Shown here: positions 1 to 5,197 of the stretch, piece by piece | How positions within the stretch are numbered: position 1 is the stretch's first letter | Layout of the letters: every line of letters starts with the position of its first letter | NCBI GenBank assembly: GCA_024400715.1 | Contig: JAKSMH010000120.1 | Span: 1 to 5,197, forward strand | Length of the DNA: 5,197 bases | Direction: 5' to 3' | Source: Bacteroidales bacterium | GTDB lineage: Bacteria > Bacteroidota > Bacteroidia > Bacteroidales > WCHB1-69 | Made by a program: the position numbers and the translations under genes | Notes under the pieces: model-generated | What the model was told of the DNA's origin: nothing | What the model saw: only the letters and a program-made list of their open reading frames with translations | Database searches by the model: none

Positions 1-1
1 G

Positions 2-502
2 GCGGGACTGTTATGGAGTTTCTCGCCCAATAAGACCGATAGATATACGATTGGCCTGAGTGCCAAGCATTTGACTCAGCCCAAGCAATCGTTTAATGAT
101 GTGGCCACGCGCCTGCCGATCAATGTCAATGCCTATTTTACGTCAAGTTTTCGTTTGGTGAGCGATTTCGCCTTGCAACCTGCGGTTTATGCCGAATTTC
201 AAAAACAGTTTTATGAAGTCGTCGTTGGGGCTAATGTCGAATATTTCCAGATGAAAAACAGCTATACCGTTAATTTTTCGGTGGGTGGCGGCATTTTTTA
301 TCGCGTGAAAGACGCTTTGATTGTCGATGTCTTCTTCGATTGGCAGAATTTGCGTCTCGGTGTCAATTATGATATCACAATGTCCACGCTGACTCCCGCC
401 AACAAAGCCCGCGGCGGCTTGGAATTGTCCGTGAATTATACTTTCAAACGAAAGAGAATAACCAAAATCGGCAAGGAACCTTGCCCCTTTGATGTAATGT
501 GA
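2..502 (+). CDS. PorP/SprF-family type IX secretion outer-membrane protein (C-terminal part, 5' end outside window)
   Basis: The reading frame is open from the left edge, so only the last 166 residues are seen; a TTG at 71 is internal, not a start. The family forms outer-membrane beta-barrels that work with the type IX secretion and gliding machinery of Bacteroidota. Family marks visible here are the GLS-x2-HLTQP-x-QSF stretch near the beginning, then alternating beta-strand segments, a GIFYR-x2-DALIV block, a YDIT-S-x-L motif followed by GGLELSVNYTF near the end, and a terminal Cys-Pro close to the stop, resembling the CPRF-like ending of many members. The stop overlaps the next gene's start by one base, implying co-expression with the PD40/OmpA-like protein. 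The family has many paralogues, several dedicated to one secreted cargo, so this need not be the core PorP. Family assignment is strong; the specific role is inferred. Confidence 0.88.
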   Translation, partial: AGLLWSFSPNKTDRYTIGLSAKHLTQPKQSFNDVATRLPINVNAYFTSSFRLVSDFALQPAVYAEFQKQFYEVVVGANVEYFQMKNSYTVNFSVGGGIFYRVKDALIVDVFFDWQNLRLGVNYDITMSTLTPANKARGGLELSVNYTFKRKRITKIGKEPCPFDVM

Positions 503-504
503 TG
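499..504 (+). other. Stop/start overlap (TGATG) coupling the PorP-like and PD40/OmpA-like genes
   Basis: The TGA stop of the upstream gene (500-502) shares its last base with an ATG (502-504) that begins Met-Lys-Lys plus a hydrophobic signal sequence. A GTG at 499-501 is in the same frame and would add one residue; I prefer the ATG. No Shine-Dalgarno sequence lies at the right distance (an AAGGA at 473-477 is too far away), so reinitiation by terminating ribosomes is the likely way the second gene is translated. Confidence 0.7.
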
Positions 505-2073
505 AAGAAAATCGGCTTGCTTTTGGGGTTGCTTCTTCTTTTGCTTTGCCAGACTTGGGCTCAGCAAAAGTTGTCGTTTGCCGAACAAAAAGCCAAACGA
601 GAACAATTGCTGCACGACACCTTGCCCTTCTTGTGTCAGCGACTGTCTTCTACCATCAACAGTCCATTCTCGGAGTATTGTCCTGTACTTTTGTCCGATT
701 CCGTTTTTTTGTTTTCCTCAATGCGTTCCGAAATCGATGATGATAACGCACTGTTCTTCGATCCCCAATGGACTAGTCGTATTTATCAAGCGCAATGTCA
801 CCAAAATGACTTTTCCGAGGTGATTCCCTTGAGCAAAATCATCAACAAAAGTAATTATTATCACCCTAATTTCACGCTGAATGAAAATCGGGATTATATG
901 GTGTTTTCTCGCTGTGTGAGAAATACATACGAGGAATTGGTGTGCGATTTGTACGATAGCCATAAGCAGAATGGAAAGTGGCAAAAACCACAATTGTTAG
1001 GAAGTGGCATCAATGACAAGAATTACACAAGTACGCAGCCCTGTTTGGTTGAGTTGAAGGACTATGCGGTGCTGTATTTCGTTTCCAATCGTCCTAATGG
1101 CCAGGGAGATATGGATATCTGGTTTTCTGTCTGCAAAATCGGCCACTATGAAACGCCGATAAATGCGGGAAGTGCCATCAATACCGCTGGCAACGAAGTC
1201 ACTCCTTTCTACGATGTCAATGCTTCCATTCTCTATTTTAGTTCCGATGAATGGTTGGGAATAGGCGGTTACGACGTGTTTTTCAGCAAAGGCGGATTGA
1301 GCAGTTGGTCAGTGCCCCAAAATATGGGCGTTCCAATTAATTCGACGGAAAATGATTTTTATTTTTCAGTGACGAATCAAGATGGAACGAAAGGATATTT
1401 CTCGTCAAATCGACCCATCGACGAGTTTCATCTGGAGGATACCTGCTGTAATGATATTTTTTACTGGGAAAAGAAAATCCCTAAGACCGATTCTTCCACA
1501 AAAAAGACCGATTCCGTGCTGTGCCAAATTCGTGGCATTTTCCCGATAACCCTGTATTTTGATAATGATTATCCTGATCCCAAAACGCTAAAGGACAGTA
1601 CTTCTTCGCTTTATTTTGAACTTTTGGAGCAATATCGATTGGCGAAAAACGATTATGATGATAGGCAAACGTCTGATGAGGATAAATTGTGGACACAGGC
1701 ATTTTTTCAGGATTCCTTGTCGCAATGCCAATTTAAATTAGGACTTTTACTTGATTTTTTAGAAAAACAAATGAACGCCGGCAAGACGTTGATAATCAGT
1801 ATTGAAGGATTTGCAAGTGCCTTACACGCCGAATCTTATAATCAGCACTTGTCTCAACGGCGTATTGTCAGCGTGAAGAATGAAATGATGAATTATCATA
1901 ACGGCATATTGATGTCCTATATTCAAAAGGGGCAATTGCAGATTCGGGAATTGCCGGAAGGTAGCACTCACGCTGAAACGAAAGGCGATCCCGTTTATGG
2001 GAAAACGGCCATCTTGCAACGAAAAATCACCCTGAAGAATATTGAATTGAAAATGGAAAATCAAGAGCAATAG
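502..2073 (+). CDS. Exported PD40 beta-propeller protein with divergent OmpA-like C-terminal domain (PorE-like)
   Basis: A 523-residue protein starting at the ATG that overlaps the upstream stop. Residues 1-20 are a signal peptide: two Lys, a Leu-rich core and a likely TWA|QQ cleavage. The Cys at 16 has no proper lipobox. Residues about 53-322 hold five PD40/WD40-like beta-propeller motifs, each ending in a pattern like LYFxSxR or YFSSNRP; the clearest are at 177-209 (GDMDIWFS) and 230-262 (GIGGYDVFFS). Residues about 347-515 resemble the OmpA C-terminal domain. It has a LYFDND-x-PDP first strand, a long helical insert, then IEGFAS-x7-YN-x2-LSQRR-x2-SV. Partners of PorP/SprF proteins with PD40 plus OmpA-like domains sit in the periplasm and are thought to link secretion or adhesin complexes to peptidoglycan. 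Compared with P. gingivalis PorE there is no N-terminal TPR region. Domain calls are confident; the role is inferred from the neighbour and the family. Confidence 0.87.
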   Translation: MKKIGLLLGLLLLLLCQTWAQQKLSFAEQKAKREQLLHDTLPFLCQRLSSTINSPFSEYCPVLLSDSVFLFSSMRSEIDDDNALFFDPQWTSRIYQAQCHQNDFSEVIPLSKIINKSNYYHPNFTLNENRDYMVFSRCVRNTYEELVCDLYDSHKQNGKWQKPQLLGSGINDKNYTSTQPCLVELKDYAVLYFVSNRPNGQGDMDIWFSVCKIGHYETPINAGSAINTAGNEVTPFYDVNASILYFSSDEWLGIGGYDVFFSKGGLSSWSVPQNMGVPINSTENDFYFSVTNQDGTKGYFSSNRPIDEFHLEDTCCNDIFYWEKKIPKTDSSTKKTDSVLCQIRGIFPITLYFDNDYPDPKTLKDSTSSLYFELLEQYRLAKNDYDDRQTSDEDKLWTQAFFQDSLSQCQFKLGLLLDFLEKQMNAGKTLIISIEGFASALHAESYNQHLSQRRIVSVKNEMMNYHNGILMSYIQKGQLQIRELPEGSTHAETKGDPVYGKTAILQRKITLKNIELKMENQEQ

Positions 2074-2094
2074 CGAAAAGAATTGCCCGCCACA

Positions 2095-2168
2095 CTTAGT
2101 TTCTTAGTTTCTTAGTTTTCTTAGTTTCTTAGTTTCTTAGTTTCTTAGTTTCTTAGTTTCTTAGTTTT
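2095..2168. repeat. Nine-copy 8-bp tandem repeat (CTTAGTTT)n between convergent genes
   Basis: Nine consecutive copies of CTTAGTTT fill this stretch. Seven are exactly 8 bp; the third (2111-2119) and ninth (2160-2168) carry one extra T. A decayed CTAATC follows. The array begins 21 bp after the stop of the PD40/OmpA-like gene and ends 19 bp before the stop of the convergent CcsBA gene, so it fills most of the 114-bp gap. One strand is nearly all pyrimidine apart from AG. The unit has no self-complementarity, so it is neither a hairpin terminator nor a CRISPR array. Confidence 0.95.
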
Positions 2169-2187
2169 CTAATCTCCCTCCCCAAAA

Positions 2188-3927
2188 TCAATAAGCATGC
2201 AGTCCCCCAAACCACAAATTTACCCCAAAATAGGTCGTTAACAAGAATAAAAAGGATAAAATGATGCCGATATGATACCAAAATGACTGTCTCTTGACGA
2301 TAAAACGACTGCCGACGAGGGTTGAACTGTAGGCGATGAGTGTCAGAAGTGCCAAATTTTCCTTCGGATCCCAATTCCAATAGCTTCCCCAACTGAGTTG
2401 TGCCCACACGGAGCCGGTCATAATGCCGAAAGCCAAGAAAACAATGCCCAAAATATCCAAAATTTTGCTCATATCTGTGAACTCCTGAATGTCTTTTTTA
2501 TTTTTCTTGAATGCCATAAAAATGATGCTGACGAGGGCCAACATGAGGGTGAAACAGAAACAACTATAGGCCAACATTGTAATGCTGACGTGTATGTTGA
2601 GCCACGGAGATTGCAAAATGGCATTCAGTGCCGAAAACCCACTTCCTTCGATGAGGTAGGCAGATAATAGTATGAAGCCCCCAAAGAGTAAACCGAGAAA
2701 ACTTATGATTTTTTGTCTATGACTGATAAAATAACTGATGATGAGTACGCCAATGCCGAGGCATAGCATTGTGTCGTGGGTGTTGCCCAAAGGGAAATTT
2801 CCACTGATGTAACTTCGGATAATCAAATCAAAAAGAAGCAGTAAAAAGGCAAATAAATGCAAGATTTTACCACTTTTCACACATTGACCGCATTTTCTGT
2901 TTTGAAAAACGATGAAAAATTCGATAATGGCAAAGAAAATCAGGCAGAGACAAATAATCAATTCTAAATTATAGTGTAAATAAAACAGTTCTGCTTTTTC
3001 TTTTGGTCGATGGATATGCGGATTTCTTTGTTCTTGGAATAAGCTGATTGACTGGATGATATAGCGGGTTTGTGCAGTGTCGTTCTGGATGATGCTGAGT
3101 TTTAACAAGTCTAAAATATGGGCGATAAACAAACTGTCGGACGCTTGCGAAAAGGAGGTGTCATCGGGACATAACCAATGGTTTTGCTGGGGAAAAATTC
3201 GCATTAGCGGTCGTGGGGTATTGGCCGACCAATGTTCCGGGAAAAGGTAAATGTCCAAAACAGTTTGGGTGCCAAGGACTTGCTTCGATTCGTGCTTGTT
3301 AGGAAAGACAGTGTTGCAGTAGTCTCGTGCGTAACTTTCAAATGGGGCGATACGTCCGTTGTAATAGACGGACAATCGGCTGAAATCAGCGGCTGTGTTG
3401 ACACCAACGGTGAAACTGTTGGAAAATCCTTTGAGCGGTAGTAACAGTATTGCCAAGAAAGATAATCGGCGTAGCAGCTTGCGGAAAGGACTGTCTTTAT
3501 GGCAAAGTAAGGCAATGAGCCCGAAAGCGATGAGCAGATAGCCGCTAAGCACCAGCGGAATGCCGCACGGGTCGTGACGAATGAGCAGGACGCTGCCTTG
3601 CAGGTCTTTGTCGTATCCTTGCTGAATGATGGTGAAACCCTGAAAATTTGCTGGATGGTTGCAGGAAACTTGTTTCTCAACGCCGTTGTCTTTTTGGAAA
3701 ATTGTTAAACGGCTGGTAAAGTTTGTCGGGGTGAGCGTGCCGTCTTGGTATTGAATGTCAAAATCTGTTAATTGTATTTGGAAAGGAAGATTATTGCTAT
3801 AACTTTCGCCTTTGCGAAGATGGATTTGTTGTTTAGAACCTCCCCAATAGGTGCATAATCCCCCAGCGATAACCAATGCGATGCCAATTATCAGTATGAT
3901 GTAATGAAGATGGATTTTTCTGCCCAT
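2188..3927 (-). CDS. ccsA: Compact CcsBA-type (ResB-CcsA fusion) cytochrome c biogenesis protein
   Basis: A 579-residue membrane protein of System II cytochrome c maturation, which moves haem across the inner membrane and attaches it to CxxCH apocytochromes. The ATG is secure: an in-frame TAA lies 12 nt upstream. Residues 9-28 form TM1; 30-120 are a ResB-like extracytoplasmic stretch ending in the typical HPANFQGF-x6-GYD; TMs follow near 122-142 and 152-168. A periplasmic segment (170-310) carries GRIAPFESYAR, LFPEHW and a K-x2-AELFY pattern seen in large Bacteroidota CcsBA proteins. The CcsA part (about 319-579) has some eight TMs, RSYISGNFPLGN (371-382), the first periplasmic His at 446 (NIHVS-x3-AY), the haem motif WGSYWNWDPKE (513-523) and the second periplasmic His at 577 (GLHAY). 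The usual transmembrane His after the haem motif is absent (LVGSR at 537-541). The fusion is much shorter than the roughly 900-1000 residues of classical CcsBA. No cytochrome gene is in the window to suggest the substrate. Confidence 0.9.
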   Translation of the reverse strand: MGRKIHLHYIILIIGIALVIAGGLCTYWGGSKQQIHLRKGESYSNNLPFQIQLTDFDIQYQDGTLTPTNFTSRLTIFQKDNGVEKQVSCNHPANFQGFTIIQQGYDKDLQGSVLLIRHDPCGIPLVLSGYLLIAFGLIALLCHKDSPFRKLLRRLSFLAILLLPLKGFSNSFTVGVNTAADFSRLSVYYNGRIAPFESYARDYCNTVFPNKHESKQVLGTQTVLDIYLFPEHWSANTPRPLMRIFPQQNHWLCPDDTSFSQASDSLFIAHILDLLKLSIIQNDTAQTRYIIQSISLFQEQRNPHIHRPKEKAELFYLHYNLELIICLCLIFFAIIEFFIVFQNRKCGQCVKSGKILHLFAFLLLLFDLIIRSYISGNFPLGNTHDTMLCLGIGVLIISYFISHRQKIISFLGLLFGGFILLSAYLIEGSGFSALNAILQSPWLNIHVSITMLAYSCFCFTLMLALVSIIFMAFKKNKKDIQEFTDMSKILDILGIVFLAFGIMTGSVWAQLSWGSYWNWDPKENLALLTLIAYSSTLVGSRFIVKRQSFWYHIGIILSFLFLLTTYFGVNLWFGGLHAY

Positions 3928-3946
3928 ATAAAGTTTATGTTATCAT

Positions 3947-3981
3947 AAAAAAAGGATGACCTGCTAAAGGCCACCCTTTTT
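3947..3981 (-). terminator. Intrinsic terminator of the Asn/Ser-rich protein gene
   Basis: On the minus strand a 13-bp stem (arms 3969-3981 and 3949-3961) encloses a 7-nt loop (3962-3968) and runs into seven T (3953-3947). As minus-strand RNA all 13 positions pair, two of them as G-U wobbles. Read on the plus strand the same two positions are A-C mismatches, so the structure is built to work on minus-strand transcripts. It starts 19 nt after the stop of the low-complexity gene and ends 19 nt before the ATG of the CcsBA gene. Confidence 0.85.
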
Positions 3982-4000
3982 GTATATGAAAGTGTGTATA

Positions 4001-5197
4001 TTATCTTCCGCCTCTTGGAGAACTTCCTCTCGAACCGCCACCACCGCTATATCCGCCACCAGAGAAACCTCCGCCTCTTGAACCGCCTCCGCTATATCCA
4101 CCGCCACTGAAGCTTCCGCCTCTTGAACCGCTACTGTAGGAAGAACCACTTGGGGCACTTGGTCTTGAGTAGCTGCTGCTTGGTCTTGAACTATTGCTTG
4201 GTGTACTACTGGGTCTTGAATAGCTATTGTTAGATTTGCTGTTGGAAGAATTGCTGGAAGAATTACTGGGTCTTGAATAGGTGTTGCTATTGCTTGACGA
4301 GTTGTTGGAAGAATTACTTGGTCTTGAGTAGCTATTGTTGGATTTGTTGCTGGAAGAATTGTTAGCTGGAGCACTTGGTCTTGAATAGGTATTGCTATTG
4401 CTTGATGAGTTGTTGGTAGTGTTGCTTGGTCTTGAGTAGGTGTTGGTGTTGCCCGAAGCATTGTTTGGTCTGGTTGCGTTGCTATTGCTGTTTGACGAAC
4501 TGTTGGAGCCGTTGCTTGGTCTTGAGAATGTATTGGACTTGTTTTCTGACTTGTCAGGAGTGCTATTGTATGGATTTCCAACGTTTGGTCTGGTGAAGTT
4601 GTTCGTGTTTTTATCTGTATTGCGGCTTGAGTATGGATCAGTATTCACATTGTTTGCACGATTGTTTGTCGTATTGCTGGAAGGTGTTCTGCTAAAATTG
4701 TTAGCATTGTTGTTGGAATTGATTTTGTTGGAAGGAGCACCATTGTTTTTGTCAGAAGGAGTGACAGCTGGTTTCGTAGTGTTGTCGTTAGGTTTTGTCC
4801 TGTTAAAGTCGTTGGTGTTTTTGTTGCTGGGAGTTAAAGTCGGTTTGTTATCGCTATTGATGACCTTGCTGTTGTTGGCAGGATTGGTGACTTTGTTGTT
4901 ATCGTTAGCAGAGCTGATTTTATCGAAATTGTTGTTGGGATTGTTGGTTCTGTCAGAAGGAACGATAGCGGGTTTAGTCGTGTTGGCGTTAGGATTTTTA
5001 ACAGCATTGCTATTGGAGTGAAGTTCAACGTCTCTTGATTTGCCGTTGTCATTGTTTGAGCTGATGGTGTTCGTGCCGGGAGTTTTTGTAGCTGTATTAG
5101 GATTTGGTTTAGTGGCAGTTGAACGGTCACCGACAGTCAGTCTGTTGAATGTCTTTCCTGACATATCCGTGTTCTTTTCGGCCAATAAGGCATCATA
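4001..5197 (-). CDS. Asn/Ser-rich low-complexity protein with YSRPS repeats and Gly/Arg-rich tail (5' end outside window)
   Basis: The frame is open to the right edge; a TTG at 5185 is not a convincing start because coding continues beyond it (Tyr-Asp-Ala-Leu-Leu precede). About 398 residues are visible, numbered here from the TTG codon. Residues 20-210 are Asn/Thr/Lys/Pro-rich, with two near-copies of NTTKPA-x2-PSD (68-78 and 135-145). Residues 215-345 are Ser/Asn-rich and carry seven [FY]SRPS motifs at 220, 250, 267, 286, 303, 322 and 339. Residues 353-394 are mostly Gly, Ser, Arg and Tyr in SGGGYSGGG-type repeats, ending PRGGR. The protein is basic, with almost no hydrophobic stretch and no Cys. 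Bacteroidota encode exported proteins with similar Ser-Arg-Pro-Ser-Tyr tails and no known function; I cannot assign one. This frame is preferred over others in the same DNA because it is longest, reaches the window edge and stops just before the terminator. Function unknown; localisation unseen since the N-terminus is missing. Confidence 0.8.
   Translation of the reverse strand, partial: YDALLAEKNTDMSGKTFNRLTVGDRSTATKPNPNTATKTPGTNTISSNNDNGKSRDVELHSNSNAVKNPNANTTKPAIVPSDRTNNPNNNFDKISSANDNNKVTNPANNSKVINSDNKPTLTPSNKNTNDFNRTKPNDNTTKPAVTPSDKNNGAPSNKINSNNNANNFSRTPSSNTTNNRANNVNTDPYSSRNTDKNTNNFTRPNVGNPYNSTPDKSENKSNTFSRPSNGSNSSSNSNSNATRPNNASGNTNTYSRPSNTTNNSSSNSNTYSRPSAPANNSSSNKSNNSYSRPSNSSNNSSSNSNTYSRPSNSSSNSSNSKSNNSYSRPSSTPSNSSRPSSSYSRPSAPSGSSYSSGSRGGSFSGGGYSGGGSRGGGFSGGGYSGGGGSRGSSPRGGR
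4004..4129 (-). repeat. Gly/Ser/Arg-rich repeat tail (SGGGYSGGG, RGG)
   Basis: The last 42 residues of the low-complexity protein consist of short repeats of SGGGY or SGGGF separated by SRGG-type linkers, with Arg-Gly-Gly at three or more places and a final RGGR. At the DNA level this appears as repeated CCGCC/TCTTGAACCGCC blocks on the plus strand. It is a tail on the same reading frame, not a separate gene. Confidence 0.85.
4157..4438 (-). repeat. Tandem 108-bp (36-residue) repeat encoding paired YSRPS motifs
   Basis: Within the low-complexity gene, YSRPS motifs alternate at spacings of 17 and 19 residues, giving a 36-residue (108-bp) higher-order unit. Unit one is 4331-4438, unit two is 4223-4330, and a third, partly decayed unit runs from 4222 to about 4157 before the Gly-rich tail. 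Units one and two share YSRPS, the NNSSSNSNTYSRPS block and the SNNS end. This suggests growth by duplication of a two-motif unit. Confidence 0.8.

Noticed and set aside
71..73. TTG at 71 as the start of the PorP/SprF-like gene.
   Set aside because: The same frame is open to the left edge, and residues before the TTG (GLS-x2-KH) are part of the conserved family motif, so the gene begins outside the window.
540..552. Lipoprotein signal at Cys 16 of the PD40/OmpA-like protein.
   Set aside because: The residue before the Cys is Leu rather than Gly, Ala or Ser, whereas a normal signal peptidase I site (TWA|QQ) follows a few residues later.
2095..2168. CRISPR array or hairpin terminator in the convergent gap.
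   Set aside because: The unit is 8 bp with no spacers, and CTTAGTTT cannot pair with itself to form a stem.
3204..3680. A 158-codon open frame on the minus strand within the CcsBA gene.
   Set aside because: It is an out-of-frame shadow inside a well-supported gene whose frame carries the family motifs; the translation shows no recognisable domain.
3964..4581. A 205-codon open frame on the minus strand with repeated Gln-Asp-Gln-Ala-like segments.
   Set aside because: It is the same repetitive DNA read in another frame. It is shorter than the main frame, its stop falls inside the terminator hairpin, and its regularity follows from the 51/57-bp spacing of the YSRPS codons.
4440..5021. A 193-codon Leu/Val-rich open frame on the plus strand that looks like a membrane protein.
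   Set aside because: It is the antisense of Asn-, Ser- and Thr-rich codons, which gives Leu/Val-like codons without stops. It has no separate start signal, family motif or context.
5183..5185. TTG at 5185 as the start of the low-complexity gene.
   Set aside because: The frame stays open through 5197 with no stop before it, and there is no start-like context or signal peptide after it; the gene is better treated as cut by the window edge.

Overview
The window looks like chromosomal DNA of a Bacteroidota bacterium, most likely Bacteroidales or a relative. The evidence is a PorP/SprF-family outer-membrane protein next to a PD40/OmpA-like protein (a pairing typical of type IX secretion and gliding systems), a fused ResB-CcsA cytochrome c biogenesis protein, and a lack of Shine-Dalgarno sequences before starts. 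I cannot name a genus.

Left part (1-2073, + strand): the 3' end of a PorP/SprF-like gene, open at the left edge. Its stop overlaps by one base the start of a gene for an exported PD40 beta-propeller protein with a divergent OmpA-like C-terminus. The two appear to form one translationally coupled unit acting at the outer membrane and periplasm. Such pairs usually serve type IX secretion or attachment of particular large surface proteins, so the cargo gene may lie just upstream, outside the window.

Middle (2074-2187): a short gap between convergent genes, dominated by nine near-perfect copies of an 8-bp unit. I see no hairpin terminator there.

Right part (2188-5197, - strand): two genes on the minus strand. 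Nearest the right edge is a gene, open at its 5' end, for an Asn/Ser-rich protein with periodic Tyr-Ser-Arg-Pro-Ser motifs and a Gly/Arg-rich tail. It ends at a good intrinsic terminator. Downstream is a compact 579-residue CcsBA-type (System II) haem transport and ligation protein. It keeps the tryptophan-rich haem motif and both periplasmic histidines, but seems to lack the usual second transmembrane histidine.

I found no RNA gene, CRISPR array, transposase or phage gene. The most unusual items are the low-complexity sticker-and-spacer-like protein, the compact CcsBA with its apparent histidine loss, and the 8-bp tandem array. None of these is proof of a new system.
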